DNA of 64,000 bases from Oscillospiraceae bacterium (lineage in GTDB: Bacteria; Bacillota; Clostridia; Oscillospirales; Ruminococcaceae): positions 62,001 to 126,000 of the forward strand of contig JAJQHJ010000019.1 in NCBI GenBank assembly GCA_021199795.1. Direction: 5' to 3'. The notes beneath the pieces are model-generated. The model made no database searches. It saw only the letters and a list, made by a program, of their open reading frames with translations, and had not been told where the DNA came from. Shown here in pieces: positions 46,639 through 55,816 of the stretch; position 1 is the first letter of the stretch; the number at the start of each line of letters is the position of its first letter. Position numbers and translations under genes: made by a program.

Positions 46639-47892
46639 TTACTTCTTTTTGTCTGACGTAGACTTTCTAACTATTTCCGGATCCTTTCCCTCAGTTACAC
46701 ACTCGGGACCGATCACAATACTCTTAATACTTGGATCAGATGGAGCTTCAAACATCGACTTCATGAGAATTCCCTCGACTATCGAACGAAGTCCTCTTGC
46801 ACCAGTTTTCTGTTCCAGAGCTTTCTTTGCAATCTCCACTTTCGCCTCGTCGGTTATCTCAAGCTCTATATCATCATAATCGAAGAGCTTTTTGTACTGC
46901 TTTTCGAGGGAATTCTTAGGCTCGGAGAGAATTGAAACGAGTGCATCCTCATCAAGAGGAGAAAGCACAGTCACAACCGGGAGTCTTCCGACAAGCTCGG
47001 GAATCATTCCGAATTTAACGAGATCCTGGGGAATTACCTTTCTCAGTACATCCTTTGTATCCAGTTTCTCACTTTGATTAAGCGTTCCGCCGAATCCGAT
47101 CTTGGACGAATCGGTTCTTCTTCTTATGATAGTCTCAAGCCCATCGAATGCACCGCCGCATATAAACAGAATATTCTTAGTGTCAACCTGGATAAACTCC
47201 TGCGTCGGATGCTTTCTTCCTCCCTGCGGAGGCACATTTGAAAGTGTACCCTCAACAATCTTAAGGAGTGCCTGCTGTACGCCCTCACCGCTGACGTCTC
47301 TTGTGATAGACTTGTTCTCAGATTTTCTTGCTATCTTGTCAATCTCATCAATGTAGATAATTCCGTGCTCAGCAGCTTTAACATCAAAGTCAGATGCCTG
47401 AAGAAGCCTGAGAAGAATATTTTCAACATCATCACCGACATATCCAGCCTCGGTAAGAGTCGTCGCATCTGCAATTGCAAACGGGACATTGAGAGTTTTG
47501 GCAAGGGTCTGCGCCAGCAAGGTCTTTCCAACACCAGTAGGTCCCAGTAGCAGTACATTAGACTTCTGGATTTCAACATCATCGCCATTGTCAGTTGAAA
47601 TCACTCTCTTGTAGTGATTATACACAGCGACAGACAAAGCAAGCTTTGCCTCATCCTGACCGATAACGTACTTATCAAGCTCTTTCTTTATTTCAATCGG
47701 CTTTGTAAGCGTAATATTGGAAGACTTCTGCAAACTACTGTCGACTAATTTTTTTTCTTCAAGTATGTCGTAGCAGAATAGGATGCAATCATCACAGATG
47801 TGTACATCACCGGCAGAAAACAGGCTTTTTACCTGGCTTTCCGGCTTTCCACAAAAATTGCATCTTCTCATACCACCTTCGGATCCCGGCAT
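46639..47892 (-). CDS. clpX: ATP-dependent Clp protease ATP-binding subunit ClpX
   Basis: ClpX (417 residues), the AAA+ unfoldase of ClpXP. The N-terminal four-Cys zinc domain is [11 protein letters not shown]...CDDCI. Walker A is [12 protein letters not shown], Walker [12 protein letters not shown]; the pore loop lies in the [11 protein letters not shown] region; the ClpP-binding IGF-type loop is KIGFGGT. Start 47892 follows AAGGAGG; the frame is open 16 codons further upstream. clpP lies 87 bases upstream, giving the normal tig-clpP-clpX order. Confidence 0.97.
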   Translation of the reverse strand: MPGSEGGMRRCNFCGKPESQVKSLFSAGDVHICDDCILFCYDILEEKKLVDSSLQKSSNITLTKPIEIKKELDKYVIGQDEAKLALSVAVYNHYKRVISTDNGDDVEIQKSNVLLLGPTGVGKTLLAQTLAKTLNVPFAIADATTLTEAGYVGDDVENILLRLLQASDFDVKAAEHGIIYIDEIDKIARKSENKSITRDVSGEGVQQALLKIVEGTLSNVPPQGGRKHPTQEFIQVDTKNILFICGGAFDGLETIIRRRTDSSKIGFGGTLNQSEKLDTKDVLRKVIPQDLVKFGMIPELVGRLPVVTVLSPLDEDALVSILSEPKNSLEKQYKKLFDYDDIELEITDEAKVEIAKKALEQKTGARGLRSIVEGILMKSMFEAPSDPSIKSIVIGPECVTEGKDPEIVRKSTSDKKK

Positions 47893-47979
47893 CCAGGATT
47901 CCTCCTTCTTAAAATGATACTGCCAAGCCGCTCGTGTCATTAAGCTTTAATGCCGAACGGTTCGGCAGTCTTACGTCTT

Positions 47980-48570
47980 CTACTGTCTTACCATTATCTT
48001 ATCGATAAGACCGTACTCCAAAGCTTCCTCAGGAGTCATATAGTTGTCCCTTTCAGTATCGCGGGTTATCTCTTCAATCGGCTTGCCGGTGCACTCTGCG
48101 AGAATACGGTTGAGCTTCTCACGAGTCTTAACCATATGATCCGACTGAATCTTTATATCGGTGCACTGACCAGAAAGTCCGCCGCCACCGATAAGAGGCT
48201 GATGGATAAGAATCTCGCTGTTAGGAAGAGCGATTCTCTTACCTTTTGTTCCTCCTGCCAGGAGCACTGCTCCCATGGAAGCAGCCATGCCGACACAGAT
48301 GGTGGAGACGTCGCACTTGACATACTGCATAGTGTCATAAATAGCCATTCCTGCAGTGATAGATCCTCCAGGGCTGTTGATATAGAGATAGATATCCTTA
48401 TCAGCATCCTGTCCCTCGAGGAACAAAAGCTGTGCTACTACTATACTGGCGGTTGAGTCATCAACCTGGTCGGAAAGCACTATAATTCTATCGTTCAAAA
48501 GGCGTGAAAAGATATCGTAGAATCTTTCGCCATGACTTGTCTGTTCAATTACGTTTGGTACAAGAGCCAT
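47980..48570 (-). CDS. clpP: ATP-dependent Clp protease proteolytic subunit ClpP
   Basis: ClpP (196 residues), the serine protease barrel that partners ClpX. The catalytic Ser is in [16 protein letters not shown] (about residue 98) and the His in [12 protein letters not shown] (about 123), with the Asp near the C-terminal [11 protein letters not shown] block. N-terminal [19 protein letters not shown] is the axial region. Length is standard. Lies between tig and clpX. Confidence 0.98.
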   Translation of the reverse strand: MALVPNVIEQTSHGERFYDIFSRLLNDRIIVLSDQVDDSTASIVVAQLLFLEGQDADKDIYLYINSPGGSITAGMAIYDTMQYVKCDVSTICVGMAASMGAVLLAGGTKGKRIALPNSEILIHQPLIGGGGLSGQCTDIKIQSDHMVKTREKLNRILAECTGKPIEEITRDTERDNYMTPEEALEYGLIDKIMVRQ

Positions 48571-48631
48571 TATATAACCTCCTTACTTATTCAATGGTTC
48601 ATAACGATTTACTGTTCTTAACGAGAATTTA

Positions 48632-49966
48632 TCAATGAGAAAGATGATTATGGATATGCTCATCGTCCTCATCAGGCTCAGCTGTTACGGTTTCGATAAC
48701 AGCATTATCCTTGACGAGTTCAGCAGCCTTGCCAACGCTTGCATCAGCCTTGATATCAGCAACGGGAATGTACTGCTTGACGGTGTCAACAGGCATTTCA
48801 TAGTATGAAGCGATGTCAGCATACTCTTTCTCAACGTCTTCATCGGAAACTTCGATATTCTCAAGCTCTGCAATCTTCTCAAGAGCAAGCCTTAACTTAA
48901 CCTGCTTCTCAGCCGGCTCCTTGTAGGTTTCTCTCAAGGATTCCTGGGTCATTCCAGTGTACTGGAGATACAGGTCAAGCGGAATGCCCTGCTGCTGGAG
49001 TCTTGCAGAGAGCTGGTCAATCATGTCATTGATCTTGTTCTCATACATAACCTCAGGGATTTCACCCTCAATCTTCTCAATGAGAGCATCCATAACGGCA
49101 TCCTCAGCTTCAGCCTGAGCATGTTCTTCCATGTGCTCTTCAATCTGCTTCTTGACATCTGCCCTGAGCTCCTCAGCAGTATCAAAATCAGAAGTATCCT
49201 TTGCAAAGTCATCATCAAACTCGGGAAGCTCTTTCTTCTGAATCTCATGAAGCTTGATCTTGAAGACTGCATCTGCACCGGTGAGCTCTGCTGAATGATA
49301 TTCCTCAGGGAACTTGACGTTGATATCAAATTCTTCATCGACGCTGTGACCGACAACCTGTTCCTCAAAGCCAGGGATGAACTGTCCGCTTCCAAGAGAA
49401 AGTGTAAAGTTTTCGTCCTTGCCGCCCTCGAAAGGAACGCCGTCCTTGAAGCCTTCATAATCAATAACGACATCATCGCCCATTTCACAAGGTCTTGAAT
49501 CGATGCTGATCGTTCTCTCGTTCTTTTCGAGCATATGACCTATCTCATGCTCAACCTCATGCTCAGTTACAGGATGAAGTGTCTTTGTAGCCTTGATTCC
49601 AAGATAGTCCTTGATCTCAATGCTGGGCTTGACAATGCATGTAGCTTTCATCTTGATGCCTATTTCCTTAGAAATCTCGGTAATCTCAACATCAGGAGTT
49701 GCAACAAGCTCAAGCTCTGCTTCCTTGACAGCCTCTTCTACTGCCGGACCATAAAGCTCGTTTGCAGCGTCCTCGAAGAAGCAAGCCTCACCATATTCCT
49801 TTTCAATTACCTTTCTGGGAGCCTTACCAGGACGGAAACCGGCAACAGTGATTTTCGATTTATTCTTTAGATAAGCCCTCTGAAGTGCGTCCTCAAACGC
49901 CTCAGGCGAAACCTCTATTTCCAATTCGTACTTGCTTGTTTCAACTTGATTCTTTGTCTTTAACAT
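48632..49966 (-). CDS. tig: Trigger factor
   Basis: Trigger factor (444 residues), the ribosome-bound chaperone. The ribosome-binding signature is in the N-terminal domain (TVAGFRPGKAPRKVIEKEYG). The FKBP-type isomerase domain is at about 150-245 (GDDVVIDYEGFKDGVPFEGG, then FIPGFEEQVVGHSVDE). The C-terminal arms are helical and acidic. The His-rich ending (HIHNHLSH) is a common, minor variation. First gene of tig-clpP-clpX with its own promoter. Confidence 0.97.
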   Translation of the reverse strand: MLKTKNQVETSKYELEIEVSPEAFEDALQRAYLKNKSKITVAGFRPGKAPRKVIEKEYGEACFFEDAANELYGPAVEEAVKEAELELVATPDVEITEISKEIGIKMKATCIVKPSIEIKDYLGIKATKTLHPVTEHEVEHEIGHMLEKNERTISIDSRPCEMGDDVVIDYEGFKDGVPFEGGKDENFTLSLGSGQFIPGFEEQVVGHSVDEEFDINVKFPEEYHSAELTGADAVFKIKLHEIQKKELPEFDDDFAKDTSDFDTAEELRADVKKQIEEHMEEHAQAEAEDAVMDALIEKIEGEIPEVMYENKINDMIDQLSARLQQQGIPLDLYLQYTGMTQESLRETYKEPAEKQVKLRLALEKIAELENIEVSDEDVEKEYADIASYYEMPVDTVKQYIPVADIKADASVGKAAELVKDNAVIETVTAEPDEDDEHIHNHLSH

Positions 49967-50049
49967 ACTGAACCTCCGATTTTTTATTGTATATGTAAAA
50001 CTGCAAGCGCAATTTTTTGATGGCTCCTGCGTTTTTCATACGTCTTTTT

Positions 50050-50060
50050 ATTATAGCACA
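50050..50060 (-). promoter_or_regulatory. Extended -10 promoter for tig
   Basis: Minus strand TGTGC-TATAAT (TATAAT at 50050-50055) with the TGC extension; the -35 region is poor. About 85 bases before the tig start. Confidence 0.6.
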
Positions 50061-50098
50061 TATTGGCTTCCTTTGCACTACATAATAAAACGGCAAAA

Positions 50099-50809
50099 TT
50101 ATTTTTTGCAATTATGCACAATTTCTGTTATATTAAGAGGCATAAATTGTAAATAATCACTTGATATCAGCCTGAAATTTATACCGTATTTCTCACCATT
50201 TACTGCGAATCTATGAGTTTTTCCGTGAAGATGACCATAAAAGCAAAGCTTGACGTTATACTTTTTCAGGACATCAAGTATATCTCTGTTCTCTACATCT
50301 GCGTATACAGGAGGATAATGCATGAAAACTACAGGTGTAAGTCCCTCTGAAGTAGCACTCTGAAGTGACAATTCGAGTCTTATTACCTCTCTTGCTATAA
50401 CTTTTGCATCTGCCGGCTCGCTGCCATCGTTTATCCAGCCTCTTGTTCCGCATATTCCGAAATCTTCATAACAGTAGTGGTTATTGTTAAGAAAGCTTAT
50501 GTTAGTAATTCTGTTTTCTGCCAGGAACCTGTCAGCCTTGGTCTTTGTAGACCACCAGTAATCGTGATTACCCTTTAAAATTATCTTCTGACCGTTCAAT
50601 TCGCTTATGAACCTGAAATCATCAAGTGAGCTCTCTAAATCCATTGCCCATGAAATATCACCAGGTATTACAACTGTGTCCTCCGGCTTGACGACATTCT
50701 GCCAATTCCTCCTGAGCCTTTCGACATAGTTATCCCAGCCGCTGAATATATCCATCGGCTTATCCGACGATAAAGAAAGATGAAGATCTGCGATAACAAA
50801 CAAAGACAT
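50099..50809 (-). CDS. Calcineurin-like metallophosphoesterase
   Basis: A 236-residue metallophosphoesterase with all metal-binding motifs: VIADLHLS (Asp-x-His), PGDISWAMD, KGNHDYWW, VFMHYPP and YGHLHGKTH. Similar small clostridial proteins are annotated as serine/threonine phosphatase-like or YkuE-like; the substrate is unknown. I use ATG 50809 (MSLFVIADLHL), which is where the family fold begins; AAGGA lies 15 bases upstream, a long spacing. It stands alone between tig and the divergent DUF1540 gene. Confidence 0.87.
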   Translation of the reverse strand: MSLFVIADLHLSLSSDKPMDIFSGWDNYVERLRRNWQNVVKPEDTVVIPGDISWAMDLESSLDDFRFISELNGQKIILKGNHDYWWSTKTKADRFLAENRITNISFLNNNHYCYEDFGICGTRGWINDGSEPADAKVIAREVIRLELSLQSATSEGLTPVVFMHYPPVYADVENRDILDVLKKYNVKLCFYGHLHGKTHRFAVNGEKYGINFRLISSDYLQFMPLNITEIVHNCKK

Positions 50810-50860
50810 CTTAAGTGACCAATCCTTAAAAAGCAAGCTCAGATTTAGTTTCAGGCAGAA

Positions 50861-50866
50861 TATAAT
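50861..50866 (+). promoter_or_regulatory. Candidate -10 element for the DUF1540 gene
   Basis: A perfect TATAAT 72 bases before the start codon. It overlaps the left arm of the leader inverted repeat and has no good -35, so confidence is low. Confidence 0.35.
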
Positions 50867-50911
50867 CCAAACAAAGAGGAATAATACTTAAAGTCCGTCT
50901 TTGTATGGATT
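50864..50911 (+). repeat. Leader inverted repeat upstream of DUF1540 gene
   Basis: Arms 50864-50877 and 50898-50911 match over 14 bases with one mismatch, separated by 20 bases. Two copies of GGAATAATAC (50878-50887 and 50926-50935) flank the right arm; the second covers the ribosome-binding site. No T-run follows, so a regulatory role rather than termination is likely. Confidence 0.6.
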
Positions 50912-50937
50912 AATACTGTCCGAAAGGAATAATACAG

Positions 50938-51108
50938 ATGGAAAATGATAAAATCTACGGTATCAAATGTGACGTTTCCGAATGCGTCTTCAACAGGGAA
51001 GCCAAGGAGTGTGTTGCAGGAAAGATTGACGTATGCTCCTGCGGATGCTCACATCCCAATTGCTCCGCTCAGACAGAGTGCAAAACCTTTAAGCCGAGAA
51101 GCTTTTAA
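50938..51108 (+). CDS. DUF1540 Cys-rich small protein
   Basis: A 56-residue protein starting at ATG 50938. It has eight Cys in the DUF1540 arrangement: GIKCDVSECVFN, then ECVAGKIDVCSCGC, then CSAQTECKTF. The family is presumed metal-binding and is common in spore formers, with no defined role. GAAAGGA precedes the start at nine bases and a perfect hairpin terminator follows, so this is a monocistronic gene. It is convergent with thrC. Confidence 0.9.
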   Translation: MENDKIYGIKCDVSECVFNREAKECVAGKIDVCSCGCSHPNCSAQTECKTFKPRSF

Positions 51109-51115
51109 GGTTATT

Positions 51116-51150
51116 CAGCATCAGACTGATTCAGTCTGATGCTGATTTTT
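51116..51150 (+). terminator. Terminator after DUF1540 gene
   Basis: Perfect 14-base arms (51116-51129 and 51131-51144) followed by ATTTTT. Very stable stem; may also stop convergent thrC transcripts, though the leftward tail is not T-rich. Confidence 0.92.
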
Positions 51151-51153
51151 ATA

Positions 51154-52644
51154 TTAGAACAGGAAACCGAGCACCGCATCGCTCATCTTGTCAGGAGCGA
51201 CAGTATTCGTGAACCTAACAGTCTTATTCTTGATTGAAGCCAATGACTCAGGAGCAGGAACTCCGCATTTATTTTCAAGTAGCTTTACCATTTCAAATTC
51301 ATTCGCTCCATCAGTCTCACTTCCGAGTGCATCGAGAACAGATGCAGAGAACTTATATGGGCTTGCAGTCGATGCGATAACAGTCTTGGTGGTATCGCCT
51401 GTCGCCTGAACATAGCTCTCATACACCTTGGAAGCAACTGCTGTATGAGTGTCCATGGTGTAGGAATACTTATCAAATACGCTCCTTATCTCAGCCTTAG
51501 TCTCATCATCGGAGCAATAGTCGGCGTAGAATATCTCATTGAGCTTTGACTTGATTTCGTCACTGACTTCAAATCTTCCTGTCTCCGAGAGATCCTTGTA
51601 GAGGCTTCTGATATACTCATCGTCTCCACCAGAAAGCAGGAACAGAAGTCTCTCAATATTTGAAGAAATAAGAATGTCCATGGACGGCGAAATAGTAGTG
51701 TAGAACTTTCTGTTTCTGTCATAAACACCGGTTCTGATAAAGTCAGTGAGAACGTTATTTGAGTTGGAGGCACAGATGAGCTTGCCAACAGGAATCCCCA
51801 TCATCTTGGCGTAGTACGCAGCCAGAATGTTGCCGAAGTTACCGGTCGGGACGCAGAAATTAAGCTTGTCTCCCATATTGATTTCGCTGTCTTTGACGAG
51901 CTCCACATATGAAGATACATAGTAAACGATCTGAGGAACCAGTCTGCCCCAGTTTATGGAGTTAGCACTTGAGAACATCATTCCGCCATCGTTGAGCTTT
52001 TTCAGAACCTCGCTGTCGGTAAATATCTTCTTAACACCTGTCTGAGCGTCGTCGAAGTTACCGTCAATAGCACAGACGGAAACGTTACTTCCCTCCTGAG
52101 TGGTCATCTGAAGCTTCTGCATTGCACTTACTCCATGAGCAGGATAGAAGACCATTATGCTGGTTCCCTCAACATCCTTGAAGCCCTCAAGTGCCGCTTT
52201 TCCGGTGTCACCAGAAGTAGCAACGAGTATTACAACTTTCTTGTCGATTCCAAGCTTCCTGACAGAAACAGTCAGAAGATATGGCAGAATCTGAAGTGCC
52301 ATGTCCTTGAATGCACAAGTAGGACCATGCCAGAGTTCAAGCATATACCTGCCGTCAAACAGATGAGCAAGCTCCATTATACTCTCATTGTCAAAATTCT
52401 TGGTGTTGTATGCACCCTCTGTGCAATATTTAAGCTCAGTTTCAGTGAAGTCAGTAAGATATTTTGACAGGACAAATGAAGCCTTTTCAGGATAGCTCAT
52501 ACTCTGAAGAGCCATGAGATCTGCTTCAGTAAGTGTCGGGATCTCAGACGGGATAAATAGTCCCCCGTCGGAAGAAATTCCTTGCGAAATCGCCTCAGCA
52601 GAACTTAAGTGAAGATTCTTGTTTCTGGTACTTTGATAGAACAT
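51154..52644 (-). CDS. thrC: Threonine synthase
   Basis: ThrC (496 residues), PLP enzyme converting O-phosphohomoserine to threonine. The N-terminal family block is MFYQSTRNKNLHLSSAEAIS...GISSDGGLFIP. The PLP lysine is in HGPTCAFKDMALQ near residue 107, and ATSGDTGKAALEG and GNFGNILAAYYAKMMG are phosphate-binding loops. This is the long yeast/E. coli type. Start 52644 follows AAAGGAG; the open frame extends 12 codons further. Last gene of the lepB-rbgA-rnhB-yraN-thrC run. Confidence 0.96.
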   Translation of the reverse strand: MFYQSTRNKNLHLSSAEAISQGISSDGGLFIPSEIPTLTEADLMALQSMSYPEKASFVLSKYLTDFTETELKYCTEGAYNTKNFDNESIMELAHLFDGRYMLELWHGPTCAFKDMALQILPYLLTVSVRKLGIDKKVVILVATSGDTGKAALEGFKDVEGTSIMVFYPAHGVSAMQKLQMTTQEGSNVSVCAIDGNFDDAQTGVKKIFTDSEVLKKLNDGGMMFSSANSINWGRLVPQIVYYVSSYVELVKDSEINMGDKLNFCVPTGNFGNILAAYYAKMMGIPVGKLICASNSNNVLTDFIRTGVYDRNRKFYTTISPSMDILISSNIERLLFLLSGGDDEYIRSLYKDLSETGRFEVSDEIKSKLNEIFYADYCSDDETKAEIRSVFDKYSYTMDTHTAVASKVYESYVQATGDTTKTVIASTASPYKFSASVLDALGSETDGANEFEMVKLLENKCGVPAPESLASIKNKTVRFTNTVAPDKMSDAVLGFLF

Positions 52645-52663
52645 ATTTTCTCCTTTCGTGCCA

Positions 52664-53020
52664 CTATGCAGTGAAAGCACGTTGAATGTATTTGAAGCCC
52701 GTGACTCTGGTTCCCGTCAACTCAACAACGGCAGCGTCGAATACGCACGAACAATCAATATTATAACGATTTATATAGAATTTTGCGGTTTTTATTATGT
52801 GCGCAATCTTTTCGGGACGAATGGCTTCTTCGCCAGTCTCGATAGGATCAGGCTTGCGAGTCTTGACCTCAACAAAGTGAACTATATCGCCTTTCCTTGC
52901 AACAATGTCAATCTCCCCGCCTCTTATGGTGAAATTCCGGCATAAGATTTTACAGCCATTCTTCTCTAAGTATTTTGCTGTGTAATCCTCGCCGATATTT
53001 CCGATTTCTCTAGTGGTCAT
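52664..53020 (-). CDS. yraN: YraN-family (UPF0102) nuclease-like protein
   Basis: A 118-residue YraN protein with the endonuclease-like fold: GEDYTAKYLEKNGCKILCRN, then GGEIDIVARKGDIVHFVEVKTR holding the Asp...Glu-x-Lys metal motif. Role unknown; neighbours are often rnhB and thrC-like genes. Its ATG overlaps the rnhB stop by one base (TAATG), indicating coupling. Confidence 0.9.
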   Translation of the reverse strand: MTTREIGNIGEDYTAKYLEKNGCKILCRNFTIRGGEIDIVARKGDIVHFVEVKTRKPDPIETGEEAIRPEKIAHIIKTAKFYINRYNIDCSCVFDAAVVELTGTRVTGFKYIQRAFTA

Positions 53021-53625
53021 TACTTCTCACTCAGATTCTTCAAAAAGCTCTTTCTGTGAACCGGGCTTATACCGTATTTTTTTATCATTTCATAGTGAAG
53101 CTTGGTTCCATAGCCTTTATGCTTTTCAAACTGATATTCAGGATATCTTACGGCAAGCTCTGTCATATATCTATCTCTCTGAACCTTTGCCAAGATAGAT
53201 GCAGCAGCTATTGACTGTGAAAGTGCATCGCCATGGATTACAGTCGTACACCTGCAACTGAGATTTGGTGAGCGGTTGCCATCAACTAACGCTAGTACAC
53301 TGTCAGACTCTAAACCAAGTCCATTATATGCTCTTCGCATCGCAAGCATTGCCGCTTCAAGGATATTAATCTCTTCTATCTCCTCAACAGATGCAGTTGC
53401 AATCGAATATTTCAATGCTTTCTCTGTTATTACATCGAAGAGTGCTTCCCTCTTTTTAGCTGAAAGCTTCTTAGAGTCGTTGATGCCATCTATCACTGTA
53501 TCTCGGTCAAAAACCACCGCAGCAGCATAAACGTCTCCGGCAAGAGGTCCCCTACCAGCCTCGTCTATTCCGACTATAATTGAAGCCTCACTGTCAAACT
53601 GTCGGTCAAATTCATATAGTGTCAT
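53020..53625 (-). CDS. rnhB: Ribonuclease HII
   Basis: RNase HII (201 residues) removes ribonucleotides embedded in DNA. The active-site acidic residues are in GIDEAGRGPLAGDVYAAAV (Asp-Glu) and LALVDGNRSPN (Asp), with the later ASILAKVQRDRYM block. Begins directly after the rbgA stop and ends on the yraN start. Standard length. Confidence 0.96.
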   Translation of the reverse strand: MTLYEFDRQFDSEASIIVGIDEAGRGPLAGDVYAAAVVFDRDTVIDGINDSKKLSAKKREALFDVITEKALKYSIATASVEEIEEINILEAAMLAMRRAYNGLGLESDSVLALVDGNRSPNLSCRCTTVIHGDALSQSIAAASILAKVQRDRYMTELAVRYPEYQFEKHKGYGTKLHYEMIKKYGISPVHRKSFLKNLSEK

Positions 53626-54486
53626 TTATGGCTCCTCAAGAGAAATTCTTCCGAGTTTTCCTGAACGAAATTCATCGAGAAGCATTATACCTGTTCTCTC
53701 AGTATCAATTTCGCCGCCAGAAACGAGAAATCCACGCTTTTTGCCGATAAGCTCCAATACCTCATAGTCGGTTAGATTCTCGGAAACAGAGATTTTATAT
53801 CTGGTCTCTATAGGCGATGCACTGACAGTTCTCAGGGCACCGATAAAGTGCACTGCAAGTGATTCCATATCCATTATATCATCCTTGACTGCACCTGTAA
53901 ACGCAAGTGCAAGCCCAACATTCTGATCCTCAAACTTCGGCCAGAGAACTCCTGGCATATCAAGAAGCTCAAAGTCTTTTGAATGAGTCACCCACTGCTT
54001 GCCTTTGGTGACGCCTGGACGGTCTTCAACCTTGGTGCTCTTCGTTCCGGAAAGACGGTTTATAAGAGACGATTTTCCGACATTAGGAATTCCGACAATC
54101 ATGAGTCTTACTGCCCTGCCGGTCATTCCTTTCTGATTCCAACGCTCTATCGTATCTTTCAAAGTTTCACGAACCATGGGAAGCACTTTCGAGACGTTCT
54201 TTCCGCTTTTGCAATCGGTCGCAAGTGCTGGAATTCCAGACTGTTTATACTTCTGAATCCAGCGGCATGTTACCGTTTCATCGGCAGTATCGCATTTGTT
54301 GAGAAGAACTATTCTCGGCTTTCTTCCGACAAGCTCATCCATTTCCGGATTTCTGCTTGACATTGGAATTCTTGCATCGGTAACCTCAACAACAGCATCG
54401 ACAAGTTTCAGACTATCAGTCATCAACCGTCGAGTTTTTGCCATGTGTCCCGGAAACCACTGAATTATTATATCTTTTTCAGCCAC
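53626..54486 (-). CDS. rbgA: Ribosome biogenesis GTPase YlqF/RbgA
   Basis: RbgA (286 residues), a circularly permuted GTPase for late 50S assembly. The N-terminal motif WFPGHMAKTRR is present. G-motif order is permuted: LNKCDTAD (G4) at about 63 comes before GIPNVGKSSLINRL (G1) at about 133 and LDMPGVL (G3). The C-terminal helical domain includes RGFLVSGGEIDTERTGIMLL. The lepB-rbgA-rnhB order is conserved in Firmicutes. Confidence 0.96.
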   Translation of the reverse strand: MAEKDIIIQWFPGHMAKTRRLMTDSLKLVDAVVEVTDARIPMSSRNPEMDELVGRKPRIVLLNKCDTADETVTCRWIQKYKQSGIPALATDCKSGKNVSKVLPMVRETLKDTIERWNQKGMTGRAVRLMIVGIPNVGKSSLINRLSGTKSTKVEDRPGVTKGKQWVTHSKDFELLDMPGVLWPKFEDQNVGLALAFTGAVKDDIMDMESLAVHFIGALRTVSASPIETRYKISVSENLTDYEVLELIGKKRGFLVSGGEIDTERTGIMLLDEFRSGKLGRISLEEP

Positions 54487-54500
54487 TTAAACCTCCGTTA

Positions 54501-55043
54501 TCAGAAAACTGTTATGTTGGAGAACGGGTATAACCGGAGCACAACTTTTCCTAAAATATCTTCACGGTCAACAAGTCCTACAGATGCATCCCTTGAATCA
54601 CGTGAACCCTGACGATTGTCTCCCATCACAAAATACTGTCCCTTTCCAACTGTGACCGGATAGGTGAAGCCACCCTCATCGTTGAGAGTGAGATTCCTGA
54701 TATACGGTTCGTCGAGGAGCTCGCCATCCACATAGACGCTTCCTGTCTTAAAATCGATATCGACAGTCTGACCCTCTACAGCAATAATTCTCTTGACAAT
54801 AACCTCGTCAAGTCCATCACAGTTTGCCGAAATAATATCACCCTGCTGAGGGGTATAGAAAAGACTCCAGAGTATCAGGAAATCTCCATCCTGCAAAGTG
54901 TCAGTCATAGAGCTACCGTTTACAACAGCTGTTCTCACGACAAATGTGAATAGCAGAACCACAACAGCAAAGGTTATACAAAGCGACCTGAGCCAATCAA
55001 GCACACTATCCAGAGTGCTGGTTTTCTTATTTGTTTCTTCCAT
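54501..55043 (-). CDS. lepB: Signal peptidase I
   Basis: Type I signal peptidase (180 residues), membrane serine protease with one anchor near residues 20-40 and a catalytic domain outside. Catalytic Ser is in VVNGSSMTDTLQDGDF and Lys in EVIVKRIIAVEGQ; box D/E is YFVMGDNRQGSRDSR. Three ATG codons lie in a row; I choose the last (55043) because GGGAG is eight bases away from it. Earlier starts (to 55058) are possible. Processes non-lipoprotein precursors such as the surface protein at 55.8 kb. Confidence 0.95.
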   Translation of the reverse strand: MEETNKKTSTLDSVLDWLRSLCITFAVVVLLFTFVVRTAVVNGSSMTDTLQDGDFLILWSLFYTPQQGDIISANCDGLDEVIVKRIIAVEGQTVDIDFKTGSVYVDGELLDEPYIRNLTLNDEGGFTYPVTVGKGQYFVMGDNRQGSRDSRDASVGLVDREDILGKVVLRLYPFSNITVF

Positions 55044-55072
55044 CATCATGTCTCCCAAAAATAAGTATCTCT

Positions 55073-55101
55073 ATTGTAGCAAGTTTTTCTTGAAAAAGCA
55101 A
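55073..55101 (-). promoter_or_regulatory. Promoter for lepB operon
   Basis: Minus strand: TTGCTT (55096-55101), 17-base spacer, TACAAT (55073-55078) with extended TGC, 30 bases before the start. Confidence 0.7.
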
Positions 55102-55159
55102 GGGTTCAGAAACGATTATTTGAAATTTGCGAGTCATAATAAGACTTTATCAAAATTCA

Positions 55160-55182
55160 AGCCCGAGATATGCTCTCGGGCT
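55160..55182 (-). terminator. Terminator after the low-complexity lipoprotein gene
   Basis: Perfect nine-base arms (55160-55168 and 55174-55182) with a five-base loop and a TTGAATTTT tail leftward. The stem is GC-rich. Confidence 0.72.
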
Positions 55183-55202
55183 GATTGATAAACTTGAAGT
55201 CT

Positions 55203-55796
55203 CTACCCTACGGGATCCACCGGCAACGCAATGCGACCCTCAGAGTCGGTAACGCTGCTGTCGGACTCAGTAGTTTGTCCGGCTGTTGTAGCAGTCGTGG
55301 TGGTAGAGGTGGTAACAGAATTTGCGGCAGCGGTGACTGCTGGATAATAGCCTGATTCGGCTTCATCATCGATATCGACGGCATCCTCATCATCTACAAA
55401 TACTGAGTCATCCGATTCGTCAAGAACTACTTCGTCAGAATTGCTTGTAGACGCTACAGATGTAGAAGCAGATGTAGATGTAGATGTAGCTGTAGCTGTC
55501 GCAGGCTTTTCAGTTATTGTCTGAGAAGAAGCAGAAGATTCAGGAATAGTCGTGACAGCAGGCTCTGTTGCTGATGCATTAGTTGTTGAAACTGGCTCGG
55601 AGGTTGACGGAGCAGTTGTGGTAGTGGCAGGATTCGTCTCTTCCTCAGTTTCCTGAGTTTGAGTTGTGACTGATTCAGACTCAGTCTCAGAAGATGAAGA
55701 AGATGATACAGAAACATCAATGCGTGTGCAGCCTGAAAGCAAGGCAATCACTGACAACAACACTAAGATAATGGTCAAGTTTTTGCATCTTCTCAT
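55203..55796 (-). CDS. Ser/Thr-rich low-complexity lipoprotein of unknown function
   Basis: A 197-residue lipoprotein: a basic start and hydrophobic signal lead to the lipobox LLSGC with Cys23. Everything after is low complexity, Ser/Thr/Glu-rich (about 30-115), then an Asp/Glu patch (about 120-145), then Thr/Ala again, ending IALPVDPVG. No domain is recognisable; it could be a flexible spacer or a heavily glycosylated stalk. Tandem DNA hexamers within it encode part of the Thr/Ser run. It starts 20 bases after the surface-protein gene, so the two are probably one operon. Confidence 0.75.
   Translation of the reverse strand: MRRCKNLTIILVLLSVIALLSGCTRIDVSVSSSSSSETESESVTTQTQETEEETNPATTTTAPSTSEPVSTTNASATEPAVTTIPESSASSQTITEKPATATATSTSTSASTSVASTSNSDEVVLDESDDSVFVDDEDAVDIDDEAESGYYPAVTAAANSVTTSTTTTATTAGQTTESDSSVTDSEGRIALPVDPVG
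55471..55497. repeat. Hexanucleotide tandem repeat in lipoprotein gene
   Basis: GATGTA repeats three times perfectly, then GCTGTA-GCT as a degenerate copy. The unit is six bases, so copy-number change would keep frame and alter the Thr/Ser run length. Confidence 0.8.
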
Positions 55797-55816
55797 GCTC
55801 TATCCCCTCCATAATT

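Noticed and set aside
51109..51153. Threonine-responsive leader at thrC
   Set aside because: This region is the 3' side of thrC; upstream of thrC lies yraN with no leader-peptide or riboswitch space.
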